NCBI GenBank assembly: GCA_015680685.1
Contig: MNCI01030945.1
Location: forward strand, 1 to 64,000
Source: Gnetum montanum
Lineage: Eukaryota; Streptophyta; Gnetopsida; Gnetales; Gnetaceae
Length of the DNA stretch: 64,000 nt
Reading direction: 5' to 3'
Part shown: piece after piece, positions 11,081 to 22,043 of the stretch
How the letters are laid out: each line of letters starts with the position of its first letter
Numbering within the stretch: position 1 is the stretch's first letter
The notes under the pieces: generated by a model
Databases searched by the model: none
What the model was told of the DNA's origin: nothing
Seen by the model: only the letters and a program-made list of their open reading frames with translations
Position numbers and translations under genes: made by a program

Positions 11081-12330
11081 TGGCCAGTGGTTCGGAAGTT
11101 CCAGATGCATTCTTCTCTCTTTCCTTGTGTAGATTATATACAAGGTCGCTCTCTGATCAAGAGGCTTCTCTCTAGATATGGGAACCCATCCAGCAATGAC
11201 TTCAACATGCTGACATGAAAAATTGAATGGACTAGGTCCATATTGATCGGTAGTTGAAGCTTATATGTTACAAGGTTAATTTTATTGATGATCTGGAAGG
11301 GACCATCATACTGCCTCATTAGCTTGGAGTTAGTTCCCTGTTTCGATTTAAACTGACGTGGGTCCAACTTCAAGAGGACCCAATCTCCCACCTTGAATTC
11401 ACAAGGCTGGCATTTTCGATTAGCATACTTTTTCATTCGTTGCACTACCTTCTCCAAATGATACTTTGTTGTATCAACATTTTCAGACCACCTCCTCAAG
11501 AATTCATCTGCTATGGGATGTCGACCCTGCAACGAGGGAGAGACCATATGTGGGGTAATGGATTGCCTTCCCATTACCAGTTCTGCAGGAGAAAACCCAG
11601 TAGCTGAGGACTTCTAGATGTTATAGCTTAGTTGGGCGATCCCTAATAGAAATGGCCAGATCTTTTGGTCACTACGAACATAGTGACGAAGGTACTCTTC
11701 AAGTACTTGATTCATCCGTTCTGTCTGCCCATTAGTCTACGGATGAAAGCTTGTTGACAATTTGAGGGTGGTACACATCATGCCAAATAATGCTTGCCAA
11801 AAAGAACTTGTGAAGCATGGGTCTCGATCTAAAATGATGGTCATGGGTAACCCAAAATATCTAACCACCCTATCAAAATAGTCAGCTGCCGTGTCCTCAG
11901 CTAAACACTATGATGGACAAGGAATGAATATAGAAAATTTAGAGAATTTCTCCACCACAACAATAATGCTGCTTAAACCCTGAATATTTGGCAATCCCGT
12001 GATGAAGTCCATAGACACTATAGCCCATGGAAATGGAGGGATTTCCAAGGGCAGCAGAAGACCACCCGGATGCTCCGTAGACCCCTTATCCTGCTAGCAC
12101 ACTAGACATTTCTGGATATAAGAAATCACATCTTGATACATTTTTGGCCAAAAGAAGGTTCTCTTAATGAGAGCCAAGGTCCTTTACTATCTAGGGTGCC
12201 CTACCCACTATGTGTCATGGCATTCTCGGATTATCTCCTTGCATAGGCCATCCCAATCCGGAATGCATATTCAATTATCCCGAAACCAAAGTAGTCCATC
12301 CCTCATTTTGAACTAGGGTGCTCACCCAGT
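11081..12330 (-). pseudogene. Integrase of chromovirus, decayed
   Basis: Integrase inserts the element DNA. Reading the minus strand from 12330: the zinc-binding end, then WAIVSMDFITGLP and IIVVVEKFSKF (about 11950-12040), RDPCFTSSFWQ (about 11800) and TNGQTERMNQVLEEYLRHYV (about 11695-11755), which hold the catalytic D, D and E blocks. The C-terminal part 11134-11574 is one open frame with VGDWVLLKLDPRQF and the GPY/F-type YDGPFQIINKI. Several stops interrupt the catalytic core. Confidence 0.85.
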
Positions 12331-13060
12331 TTCCATCAGCTTCATTAAATCAATGATATGGGGGTCCCTTTTCAAACCATCTTGACTTGTAGCCAAAAAC
12401 ACTTTGTCATATTGAATGTGTGAAGTTTGTGGCCCAATGATGGAAAAGAGCTGAGAAGCAGGGTGAGGACGGTGACTCAATGCATCTACCACCATGTTCT
12501 CTTTTCCAGGATGGTAAGTCAATTGCAAATCAAATTCGGACAACATGGCCAACCACTNGTAGCCAAAAACACTTTGTCATATTGAATGTGTGAAGTTTGT
12601 GGCCCAATGATGGAAAAGAGCTGAGAAGCAGGTTGAGGACGGTGACTCAATGCATCTACCACCACGTTCTCTTTTCCAGGATGGTAAGTCAATTGCAAAT
12701 CAAATTCGGACAACATGGCCAACCACTGAGCCTATTTGGGCCTCAGCTTCATTTGATTCATCAAGTAGCTAGAGGCCAGATTATCAGTCTTGACGAGGAC
12801 ATGGCTTCCCAGCAAGTAGTGTCTCCATGTTCTCAAGCAATGGACAATAGTGAACGTTTCCTTTTCATGGACTGGCCACCTCTGCTCTACTTGATTCAGC
12901 TTCCAGCTTTCATAAGTGATAGGATGACCTTCCTGTAGCAAGACACCCCCAATTGCATTATCATTGGCATCTATATGAACCTCGAAAGGTTTCAAGAAAT
13001 CGAGAAACACCAACATTGTATGGGAGGTTAAAGCCTCTTTGATCCCCTCAAAGGCTTTCT
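12331..13060 (-). pseudogene. RNase H of chromovirus, decayed
   Basis: RNase H removes RNA from the RNA-DNA hybrid. The block 12732-13016 has FEVHIDANDNAIGGVLLQEG and EKETFTIVHCLRTWRHYLLG. It ends in FDLQLTYHPGKENVVVDALS (about 12650-12715), the usual end of a gypsy RNase H. That last block appears twice because of the duplication around the N at 12558, so the apparent ORF count here is inflated. Confidence 0.85.
12389..12727. other. 169-bp direct duplication around a single N
   Basis: 12389-12557 and 12559-12727 are the same 169 bp with two differences, separated by one N at 12558. It looks like an unmerged contig overlap, not a biological tandem repeat. Confidence 0.85.
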
Positions 13061-13870
13061 AACAATTTGCATCCCACTCCCATGCAACTTCTTTCTTTAG
13101 CAGATTAGTCAGAGGAGTAGCAATTCCTGAGAAATTTTTGATGAATTTCAGATAGAAAGTAGCTAACCCCATGAACTGTCTGACCTCATGCACATTAGTG
13201 GGAGCAAGCCATTAGCACAAAACCTCTACCTTCTTCGAATTTGGATTTACCTGCCCATACCCCATGAGATTCCCCAAAAATTTTAGCTTCGAGCGGCAGA
13301 ATTCACATTTTCTTCCTTAACGTACAGCTGATTTTCTCGTAGCTTCTCAAGGACCTTCTGCAAGTGGATGGCATGTTCCTCCATTGACTGGTTATATATC
13401 AAGATGTCATCGAGATAAACGACCACAAATTTATCTAGGAAGGGTCGAAATATCTTGTTCATTAGGGTACAAAATGTAGCCGGTGCATTGCAAAGCCCGA
13501 AAGGCATTACGGTCCATTCATACGACCCATACCGTGTTACACATGCAGTTTTTGCTTCGTCCCCTTCTGCAATGCGAACCTGGTAATATCCTTGTCTGAG
13601 GTCTAGTCGAGTAAAATATCGAGCCCCTTCCAATTGATTGAAAAAGTTAGAAATGAGCAGGACTGGGTACTTGTTCTTGATCATGTGTTTATTCCGCAGT
13701 TTATAATCACAGCAGAGCCGTAGCGTTCCTTCCTCCTTGGTAACAAACAACACCGGTGCCCCATAAGGGGATTTTGAGGGACGAATGTATCCCTTGGACA
13801 TTAAACCTTCAAGCTACTTTTTCAGTTCCCCCAATTCTAGTCCTATTAACTAGTATGGCCTCTGGATAGG
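13061..13870 (-). pseudogene. Reverse transcriptase of chromovirus
   Basis: The frame 13283-13801 is open for 172 codons: [48 protein letters not shown] and the catalytic [10 protein letters not shown] with both aspartates. The flanks 13061-13282 (thumb) and 13802-13870 continue in other frames. Bases 13871-14104 are the protease-RT linker. This is the best preserved stretch of the element. Confidence 0.9.
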
Positions 13871-14104
13871 AGGATCAGTGCTAGGCTACAATTCAATTTT
13901 GTGATCCACTGCTCTTTGGGGTGGCAAACTACCAGGTAGTTCAGGTGGCATCACATCTTTAAACTTATCGAACACCTATGCTATGCATGGGTCAACAATA
14001 GCTTGAGATCCACATGCCTTAGATGGGTCACCCATTTGCATAACTAGCAAAAATTTTCTGGTAGGGTCCTTGGCCAAGCGTTTCATCATCATTGGTGACA
14101 CAAT

Positions 14105-14480
14105 CTAGGGGCTAGCACCCTCATCCTTTCCCATCTGTGCTCCATGAGTTTGAATGATGCATGGGGAGCTTTCATGTAAAATAAAAATCAGGTCCAAGTG
14201 TGGGGCTGTGAAAACTTTGGCCTTGCGTAAAAATTCTTGCCCCAAAATGACCTGAAAGGAGTCCATGTCTAGAATTGAAAAATCTAGCACTCCTTGCCAT
14301 GAGCCCACTTGAACGGGGATACCACGACACACCTCGATGCACCGAAGGGGCCTAAACTTGGCCAACTTGCAGGATGCTTGGATGGGTTCCATCTTTAGCT
14401 GCAGGTTTTTCATCATGGCTGGAACCATGTAATTATGACTAGCCCCATTATCAATGAGCGTACTTAGCTAACTCGTGCTC
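14105..14480 (-). pseudogene. Aspartic protease of chromovirus, active site altered
   Basis: The protease cuts the Gag-Pol chain. The active-site block reads TLIDNGASHNYM near 14435-14470, so the usual D-[ST]-G has become D-N-G. The second half has VILGQEFLRKAKVF. A stop separates the active-site block from the frame 14105-14428. Confidence 0.8.
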
Positions 14481-14699
14481 ACAGTGATTGGGGCCAATTG
14501 AACCTGATGTAGAGTATCAGGATTAGGATTCTAGGAGTCTCTAACTCCTGACCTCTATGTAACCATGTTTGATAACTCCATCATCACCACTATCCTTCAT
14601 TGTTCCTTCGATGTGCTTCCATCAGTAATTTGGAGGCATGGGTCAGGGCAATACTCGAGTGTCATCAATTGTTTCCCAGGAGCTGGCCCTGGCCTATTC

Positions 14700-15979
14700 T
14701 TAGTCCTTCCTAAACTCAGGGGACAATATTGTACCAAGTGATTTCCATGACACAAGAAGCACTGAATTGGCCCCTTAAAATCACCTCCTGCAAACTACTT
14801 CTTCTTGGCCCCAGGTTGCCACTTGCTCCCTGTATCCTTGCATTTTTGTTGGGAGCCTTGGTTTCCTGGGGGACCACCCATCGGGCGACTGCCTTGCTAA
14901 ACTGATCTGAAGGTATTTCCACCTTTGATGGATCCTATATCTATTCTTTTTGAGTGGGAGGATGTGCCATGCTTACCCTTCCTAGGCTTGCCCTCATCTA
15001 GCTTTGTTGCCTTGAAGTCTAGAAAAATGCCCGCAGTCATAATAGCCTCCATGAGGGAGTCAATGCCTCTTCGATGCAATTCCATCTGCGCCCATGGTTG
15101 TAGCCCATTTACGAATTTGAAGAAACGATCCCAATCTCCCATATTGGGAATCAACAACATGAGTTCTTGGAAGCTATTGATATAATTCTCAAGCTTCCCT
15201 GAATGTTTTAGGGTTTCTAGCTTGGTTTTAGTGATCCATTCCGAGTTCCTAGGATGGAATTGTTTAATCAATGCAACCTTCAAGCTGTCCCATATCTCGA
15301 TCTTTTCTATCATGGTGCCCTTTTCTTGGGCACGGAGGAGACTAAGCCACCATAGCTTAGCACTTCCTATGAGAAATTGTGATGCTATGGAGACCTTTTG
15401 GGTTGCAGGAACACCCTCGGTATTTAGGTATATCTCCGCATCATGGTGGAAGGCATCAGTTTTAGCATCATTTCTCTCACCATCATAAGAACTCAGTTCT
15501 CTAGCTTTGATATAGGCTATTGCCACTGGCTCATCTACCAAACGTCCTACTAGGGAGGATTTCAGAATGGCGTTTTCAATTTTCAAATTAGATAGTTCCT
15601 GATTTACCCCCACCAGGGCATCCTCCAGAACTTTCACTCAACCAACTAGGTCCTCAACCAAGGATGCTTTTATTTGGGCCTCTTCCAAGGATCCGAATAG
15701 ATCCTTGTAGAGGTTGATCATACGATCCAGGTGACCTTCCAAGATCAAAACCTTAGCCTCTGCTAGTTTCTCCCTCTCCTTGGAGCGAAGATCCATCTTT
15801 TCTTGTGGCAATTCAACATCTTTAAGAATGTGATGGATTGCATCCATATTTTCTAGACCAGGATGGGCTAAGGCATCATCAATTTCCTTGACAAGATCCC
15901 ATAACGTTTGAAACTTAGTCTCATCTTGACCAAGTTCTATTTTAGCCTCAAATTCTGGATTTTTTTGAACATCAGCCAT
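14700..15979 (-). pseudogene. gag of chromovirus, decayed
   Basis: The ATG at 15979 opens MADVQKNPEFEAKIELGQDE, and a stop near 15638 divides it from the long frame 14897-15637. The latter has the capsid pattern with AKLWWLSLLRAQEKG and LIKQFHPRNSEWITKTKLET. Near 14718-14757 the zinc knuckle CFLCHGNHLVQYC (C-X2-C-X4-H-X4-C) is intact. A predicted coiled coil fills the N-terminal part (15640-15900). Confidence 0.85.
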
Positions 15980-16058
15980 GTCATTCGGTCCACCAGGCTA
16001 AACCCTAAACCCTGGTACCCACTTAGCGAGAAAGTTTTACCAATAGCTGAAACTATGA

Positions 16059-16071
16059 GGCTCTGATACCA
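16059..16071 (-). promoter_or_regulatory. Primer-binding site, initiator tRNA-Met type
   Basis: The reverse strand reads TGGTATCAGAGCC directly after the 5' LTR. This is the standard plant iMet primer site and is perfectly preserved. Confidence 0.9.
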
Positions 16072-16642
16072 TTTGTAACAATGTTATCCCTGAGCACGTT
16101 GTTCAGCACCTCAAGAGTTTCCCTTGACGATTTTGAATTGGGACAAAACTTAAGAGGAATACACCTCAACAATCAACAATCCTGAAACACATGCCAACGA
16201 TGTGTTAGTGTTAGCATGTCTCCTAAGCGGTGTTTCATAAACAATATTTGCGATATGCTAACAAACTAGATAACACTCCCTTGCTCCACTCACGTGGACA
16301 CCACGGGGACTACTAGCTAAACCCTCCAGATTCATCACCGTGTGCTGGTAGTTGGTGTCACGCTCCAAAGAGTGCTCGCAACATCCCCTAGCACATCCCC
16401 CTAGCACATCCCATGACATACCTGGTAAAAACACCCCAACACAGAGTTGAACTACGCAACCCTCCCAGGAAAGGTCCTACTGAGTGGGGTAATGAGGTAG
16501 GTCGTAGTCTCCTCTTACTAATGCATGGAACTACCATGCCAGTGTGGTTCCGAAGACACAAGGAGTAGAGGACCCCTTGTGCCACCACGGCCCCCGAACC
16601 ATGGCGGAGGTAGCAGGCTACCAGCAACCTTGCTACCTCTCT
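16072..16642 (-). repeat. Chromovirus 5' LTR
   Basis: It aligns with 9731-10310 but ends at 'ctctct' (16642), missing the last few bases of its terminus. The inverted arm starts at that point. Confidence 0.85.
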
Positions 16643-16887
16643 GGTAGTCCACGTGGTGTCCATGTGAGTGGAGAAAGAGAGTGTTATCTAGTTTATTAGC
16701 GTATTGTGAATATTGTTTATGAAACACCGCTCAGGAGACATGCTAACACTAACACATCGTTTCTTTGCATGTGTTTCAAGATTGTTGATTGTTGAGGCAT
16801 ATTCCTCTTGAGTTTTGTTTTGATTCAGAATCATCAAGGGAAACTCTTGGGGTGCTGAACAACGTGCTCAGGGACAACGTTATTACA
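16643..16887 (+). repeat. Inverted partial LTR joined to the 5' LTR
   Basis: This is the last 245 bp of the same LTR in the opposite orientation: from the block 'gtggtgtcc...gtgagtgg' to 'gggacaacgtt' and the terminus TTACA. With 16072-16314 it can form a hairpin with a 328-bp loop. Confidence 0.85.
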
Positions 16888-17426
16888 GTTGTATTTCCTT
16901 TTATGTTGCATTTGATGTGGGGATGTGTTTTAGGTCCTCATGTTTCTTCATAAATAAAAGGCTTGGGGTAGCCTTTAGGGTATGCTTTGAGGTGAAAGCA
17001 TTGTATCAAGGTTTTACCTTGGAGACATGAGTCTTGTTGGTGTTGATCTAAGATCTGTTTGAATAACAAATTGGGTGTTTCGAAAAGTTACAAGGATTAC
17101 AAGGACGGCTTGTGTGTTGAAGATTTGAGAAGAGTAGAAGGCAAATCAGCATTGTTGTGGAAGTAGGGTAAAAAGGGCCCGAACCACATAACTCTCTGTG
17201 TTCTTATGCTATTTTTACTGTTTTCATTCTTCTTTCATTTTGTTATCACAGCAAATGTTTGCTAGAGTTTAGAATGTTTTGAGAGGGATTTATAGTGTTT
17301 CTTGACTTGCTACAATGCAATATTTTGCCTCTAATGATTTATTCAGATCTGTAGGGTTTTAATAATTTCTCTAGAGCATTTGTAGTGTGTTTTCAGATCT
17401 AATTATTTTTAAATCTGATTATAACA
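16888..17426 (+). repeat. Copia 5' LTR, 5' truncated
   Basis: It ends in ATAACA just before the primer site. A TATA-like 'cataaataaaagg' lies near 16952, followed by about 470 bp of R/U5. The 5' TG end is not seen. Confidence 0.7.
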
Positions 17427-17428
17427 AC

Positions 17429-17440
17429 TAGTATCAGAGC
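17429..17440 (+). promoter_or_regulatory. Copia primer-binding site
   Basis: TAGTATCAGAGC is the initiator tRNA-Met site TGGTATCAGAGC with one G to A change. Confidence 0.8.
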
Positions 17441-17453
17441 TAGATTTATAGAG

Positions 17454-18280
17454 ATGGAGAGGCTACAAACAATGGAAAGATTGGTAGGAAGGAACTAGAA
17501 CATTTGGAGCATTTTGATGAAGGTTGTTTTAGCACAAAAGGAGTGCCAAGAGGCTCTAGAACCCTCTCAACCAGTACGAATGTCAAATGCTAATTGGAGA
17601 AAAATTAAAACTAGGACATTATCATTCATTCATCCAACCCTAAGAAATGGGATTTTGGCCTCAATCAAACCTGATATGGGTCTGCATGATCTATGGAAAA
17701 TGCTGAAGAATAGGTTTGACAAAGTATCAGGTTTGAATACCTTTCACATTTATTAGAAAGTTTTTAGATGCAAGAAGAGAACTTATGTGTCTTTTCAAGA
17801 TCATTTGGATGAGATGATGGGAAATCTGAATAAGTTGAAGGAATATAAAATTGTTATTCTAGATTTAGTTAAATCCTATGCTTTGTTAGACTCCTTACCT
17901 GATTCCTGGTCTACAATTGTGACATCTATTACTACTTCTATTAGTGTTTTATCTATGACATTTGAACAGGTTGTGTCTACCCTTTAGGATCTAGAAGGAA
18001 GAGTAGATGAGTCTTCTAGATTTGGAAATGTTCATGTAGCAGAGGAAAGAGGTAAAAGTAGGAGACATTTCCCAAGTAGGGGGAGAAGCACAGATAGAGT
18101 ATCACATGGAAGAACTCAAACTCAAGAGTGTTGATACTGCAAGAAGAAAGGTCATTTGAAGAAGGATTGCTTTGCATGGAAAGCACAGAAAAATAAAGGA
18201 AAGGAGAAGAATTCAGAAGAAGGAACATCAGAGGTACATGTAGTTGATCAAAATGTTAGTTTTCTTATTTAAAAACAATG
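17454..18280 (+). pseudogene. copia gag, decayed
   Basis: The ATG at 17454 opens MERLQTMERLVGRN, the usual copia gag start. Then follow KVVLAQKECQEALE, HDLWKMLKNRFDKVS and FQDHLDEMMGNLNKL with stops between. The zinc knuckle near 18130-18170 reads C-YCKKKGHLKKDC, where the residue after the first Cys is TGA (Trp in the family). Otherwise its CCHC residues are present. Confidence 0.85.
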
Positions 18281-18690
18281 TACAATGGTGGCAGATGGAT
18301 GTAGCAGTGACATCTAGTTGATTGACTCAGGTGTCTCCTTTCATATTTGTTCAGATAAGTCTTGTTTTGCATCTTATCATAAAGTTGAATCTAGATTTGT
18401 ATATGCTGCTAATGGAAAAGCTTTAAAATTTCTTGGAATTAGAAGTATAAGTCTTCAACAAGTCGGGATGCCAAAGGTGATAATAGATAACATTAGACAT
18501 GTTTTGGAAGTTACAAAGAAGTTGATTTCAGTTCCACAGCTGGATGATTCAGGTCTAAATTTTAGTAGTGGAGGTGGACATTAGAGGATTTCCAAGGGAA
18601 TCATGACCATTTTGAAAGGAAAGGAGGGTAGCTTATATACATTGATGGCAGATTCATGCAACTCTATTGCAATAATTTCTTATATAGAAA
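18281..18690 (+). pseudogene. copia protease, decayed
   Basis: The active-site block is LIDSGVSFHICSDKSCF near 18320-18370. The family has D-S-G-[AC]-[ST]-x-H, so the Asp survives. It is preceded by a TAG where Trp is expected. It continues to LISVPQLDDSGLNFS and a stop at about 18582. Confidence 0.8.
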
Positions 18691-19640
18691 ATTCTAAACT
18701 GTGGCATAGACGTCTTGGATACATTGGCTGGTCAAGCTTAAAGGTACTTCAAAATTAGACTCTCATTCCTGTATTTTCTTATGCTCAAACTGATTACAAA
18801 GACTATTTAGTTAGAAAATCTAGGAGAGTAAACCTTCATAGGAATTTGGACAGCAGAAAGAAAAATAAGTTAGAATTGGTTTATTCTATTGTTTGTGGTC
18901 CTATGACTCCCATTTCTCTTGGTGGATCTATTTATTTTGTGACTTTCATAGATGATTGTACAAGGAAGGTTTGGGTTTATATGCTAAAATCAAAAGATGA
19001 AGTGTTTTCAGTTTTCAAAACATTTGTTGCAAGAGTAGAAAATGAAACAAGTCTAAAATTAAAATGTTTGCAAACTGATAATTGTGGGGAGTACACTTCT
19101 AAAGTATTTGCTGATTTTTGCAACATCAAAGGAATTAGGCACATTCGTACCCCTCCTAGCACACCATAGGAAAATGGAGTTGTTAAAAGATGCAACAGAA
19201 CATTGCTGGATTGTGCTAGAACAATGGTTTTAGGTGCAGGCCTACCTAAGACATTTTGGGGAGAGACAATTATGACTGCTACATATTTGGTGAATAGGTC
19301 TCCACATTCTTCAATTGATAATGTTGTTCTAGAAGTTGGTTGGAAAGGTAAAAATGTTTCATACAGTCATTTAAGAGATTTTGGTGTGAGGCATTTATGC
19401 ATATTCTAAAGGAAACCGAAACTAAGTTGGAGGACAGGGCTAAAAGTTGCATATTTGTTGGATATGGAGAAGATGAGTTAGGATTCAGATTTTGGAATCC
19501 TGAATTGAAATGTGTAGTAAGATCAAGGGACGTTAAATTCAGAGAAAATGTGATGTTTAGTGAGCTGCAAAAGAAAGACAAGGACATAAATGGCTCAGAA
19601 AGCATAACGACTCCTTTTAGTGTGACTAAAGAAATTGAAA
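18691..19640 (+). pseudogene. copia integrase, decayed
   Basis: The entry LWHRRLGYIGWSSLKVLQN (18701-18757) is the zinc-binding start. The catalytic blocks are FVTFIDDCTRKVWVYMLKSK (18938-18997), CLQTDNCGEYTS (19068-19103) and TP-ENGVVKR (19158-19190), where TAG replaces the usual Gln. Downstream, MTATYLVNRSPHSSI is clear. A frameshift near 19400 leads into CIFVGYGEDELGFRFWNPE (about 19450-19505), the normal end of the copia integrase region. Bases 19641-19771 are linker. Confidence 0.85.
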
Positions 19641-19771
19641 ATGATGAAATTCATGGATTTTCCAGATCTGGAAACTTTGGACAACATGCTGAAAGTACAT
19701 GGCAGCAAGCTAAGAACTTATGACAACAAGGAGAAAATGCAGGATAGCAAGAAAATGAGGTAGAAGATGAT

Positions 19772-20393
19772 GTGTCTCATTGGGTTATAAGGTCAACCAA
19801 AACTACCAGACCTCCTGATAAGTACTCTCCCTCATTGAATTATGTACTTTACAGCGATAATGGTGAGCCAGAAACAGTGAAGGAAGCCATGACATGTGTT
19901 GATGCCACAAAGTGGAAGGCAGCTATGAATGACGAATGGGAATCACTCCAATAGAACAAAACCTAGGAGCTAGTTCAGTTGCCAAAAGGGCGAAAACCCT
20001 TGGAGTTCAGGTGGCTATACAAAATTAAATTAGAGGCAAATGGGGAAAAAAGTTTCAAGGCTAGGTTGGTGGTGAAAGGCTATGCACTGAAACCAGGTAT
20101 TGAATTTCAAGAAATTTTTTCTCCAGTAGTAAAACACTCTTCTATATGTTTAGTGCTATCATTGGTGGCCTGCATGGACTTAGAGTTGGAACAACTCCAT
20201 GAAGATTTGGAGGAGGAAATTTACATGAAACAACCAAAAGGGTATGAAGAACAGCAAGGTTCAAGTCTAGTTTGTAAACTTAAAAAGAGATGATATGGTT
20301 TGAAAAAAGCCCCTAGGGAATGATATAAAAGATTTGATACTTTAATGAAGAAGCTATCTTATTAGAAAAACAACCTAGACCACTATTGAAACA
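19772..20393 (+). pseudogene. copia reverse transcriptase, truncated
   Basis: Blocks in order: EAMTCVDATKWKAAMNDEWE, ELVQLPKGRKPLEFRWLYKI, FKARLVVKGYALKPGIEF, FSPVVKHSSICLVLSLVACM, then KR-YGLKKAPRE-YKRFD. In the last block, TGA stands at two positions that are usually Leu and Trp. The sequence changes at about 20393, before YVDD, so the catalytic core and RNase H are missing. The Tat-like element starts here. Confidence 0.85.
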
Positions 20394-20654
20394 CCTCAAA
20401 AAATTCAAAGTCATTCTCACTTCACCAGGCATTGCAATCTACGCAACGCTATGGCAGTTCTTTGAGAGGAGAACGCTCTAAATTCAGGTTGGCTAGTTTG
20501 GCAAATTTGGTACTTTGTGTATGAATAGGCTCTACAGATCATCCTGCCTATCCACCTAAGTAGTCTGCCCAGCTGATAGCCTACTTAGAAGTGATGCAGA
20601 GAGTTGGCAGCAACATTCAAGATGCACAAAATAGTTCGACAAGTTTTCTAAGTC

Positions 20655-21125
20655 CCAACCTCTACTACGCTACGCTACGCCTCGCTATGTAGCATAGAAA
20701 GCTTCAGAAAACATTTTCCGAACAAAGTGCCATGCTATGATACGCTATGTAGCGTAGCGTAGCATGGCAGCAACTATACAGCCAGTTTCATCGCCCAACT
20801 TCAAGTCCTTCAATAATGTCCCTTTCCGTCAGGAAGCGGCGGACCATGTCTACTACTATGCTACGCTGAGCTACATGGCGCAGCGAGGCATAGCAATCCT
20901 GCGAAAGAGACAAAAGGCAACTCAAAGTGAAAGACTAGCAAGTTTGCAAGTTCCACAGTACAGAAAGCAAAGTTCGCAGATTAGCAAAGTTTTCGCAACT
21001 AAGGCCAGTCGCTATGCTACGCTACGTTACATAGCGTAGCAAGTATGCAACCTACATGTGGTGAAACACGGGATAATATGCTACACTACGCCGAGCATGC
21101 TACACTACGAAGCATAGCAAAGCAT
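20655..21125 (+). repeat. Cluster of palindromic TACGCTA/TAGCGTA motifs
   Basis: Five patches (about 20662-20700, 20733-20766, 20860-20895, 21012-21040, 21075-21125) are made of GCTACGCTA-like words and their complement. Each can form a small hairpin. All lie upstream of the TATA box at 21358. Confidence 0.8.
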
Positions 21126-21357
21126 GCGGGTGGTTGTGTGACATCAATTCACTTTACCTAATTGAACCATTGGCACATGTCTCCAGACACTGACGATGCA
21201 ATTACGGCATAGCAGGCTCATAGTTGTGGCATGAAAGACTCATAGTCACAATGGTCATGCACGTGCAACAGTCATGCTGGCATGTGTAGCACAAGCAAGT
21301 CAACGAAGGCCCAGGGCATGTGGCATCCAAACTGCCCCTTTCGTGCACCCTTGGTCC

Positions 21358-21365
21358 TATAAATA
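21358..21365 (+). promoter_or_regulatory. TATA box of the Tat-like element
   Basis: TATAAATA in the context 'ggtcctataaatacccc' is a strong plant TATA box, placed before a pyrimidine-rich transcribed leader. Confidence 0.65.
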
Positions 21366-22043
21366 CCCCAACGAGCAGCATTCAAAGGGTTCAAAAATTT
21401 TTCTGATTTTTCGACTTTCCCTCTCTCTGGCACTCAAGCTCTCTTCCTGGCACGTTGCAACATCAAGCATTGTAAGCTTTCTATTTGACACTGCAAATGG
21501 TTAGCATTTTCAGCTGGCATTTTGTTCTGTTTCCCTTCTACCACCTTGGTAGAATCCCCGCATGGTCAGCTCCTGAGTCTGTGCCCAAGCGCACAGTCGT
21601 TCTTGCCCTACATGTCTTGGTTACTCTCGGGATCTCTGCACTCTGCAATGCTGTGCAACTAACCGTATCCATCTTGACAAGGCAAACTTGTAACTCTAAA
21701 GTGGTACATTTTTCTAACTACATTTTCCTTTATTTGCTACTTATTATTGCATTTTGCATTATTTTCTACCATATTTACACTTAAGCATTACTTTGTGCTT
21801 TCATTTCTGTTTTCAAATTAAATGTTGCAAAAGGCTATATAGACGTTGATTAAGTCCCTGTCTGATCGACCAGACCGTTCAGGGAGCCCTGTATCCGCAC
21901 ACCCAGTACAGCGTTCCCATGGATATGAGGTCAAAATTTTCGTGCCCGTCGACCCCTCGGTGTTTTCAAGCCACCAATGTTTTCGATGCTACAGTTTTTT
22001 GGCGCTAGAAGGAGGGCCTTTTGGTGCCTTTTCTGTGTGTCAT

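Larger units (their letters stand above)
9731..16887 (-). mobile_element. Ty3/gypsy chromovirus with extra inverted LTR arm
   Basis: Read on the minus strand: 5' LTR (16072-16642), initiator-Met primer site, gag, protease, RT, RNase H, integrase, chromodomain, polypurine tract, 3' LTR (9731-10310). Beyond the 5' LTR a plus-orientation LTR piece (16643-16887) is attached, so both outer ends are the same LTR terminus in inverted orientation. Outer flanks are ATTGT (9726-9730) and GTTGT (16888-16892), four of five bases alike. The two LTRs differ at many sites and most frames carry stops, so it is old. Confidence 0.85.
16888..20393 (+). mobile_element. Ty1/copia element, both ends truncated
   Basis: The order LTR, primer site, gag, protease, integrase, RT (integrase before RT) is the copia order. 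It resembles the Tork/Tnt1 group by the wording of gag and integrase, which is a tentative assignment. The 5' LTR is cut by the inverted chromovirus arm and RT breaks off at 20393 before the YVDD block. Stops are frequent and mostly TAG or TGA. Confidence 0.85.

Noticed and set aside
12519-12722. Second RNase H-end ORF beside 12322-12552
   Set aside because: A copy produced by the duplication around the N at 12558, not a second gene.
21541-21560. Primer-binding site candidate for the Tat-like element
   Set aside because: It starts with TGG but is not preceded by a CA end, and I could not match it to a tRNA 3' end.
21485-21784. 99-codon hydrophobic ORF in the Tat-like leader
   Set aside because: Pyrimidine-rich leader DNA gives Leu/Phe/Ser-rich chance frames; no start context or homologue recognised.
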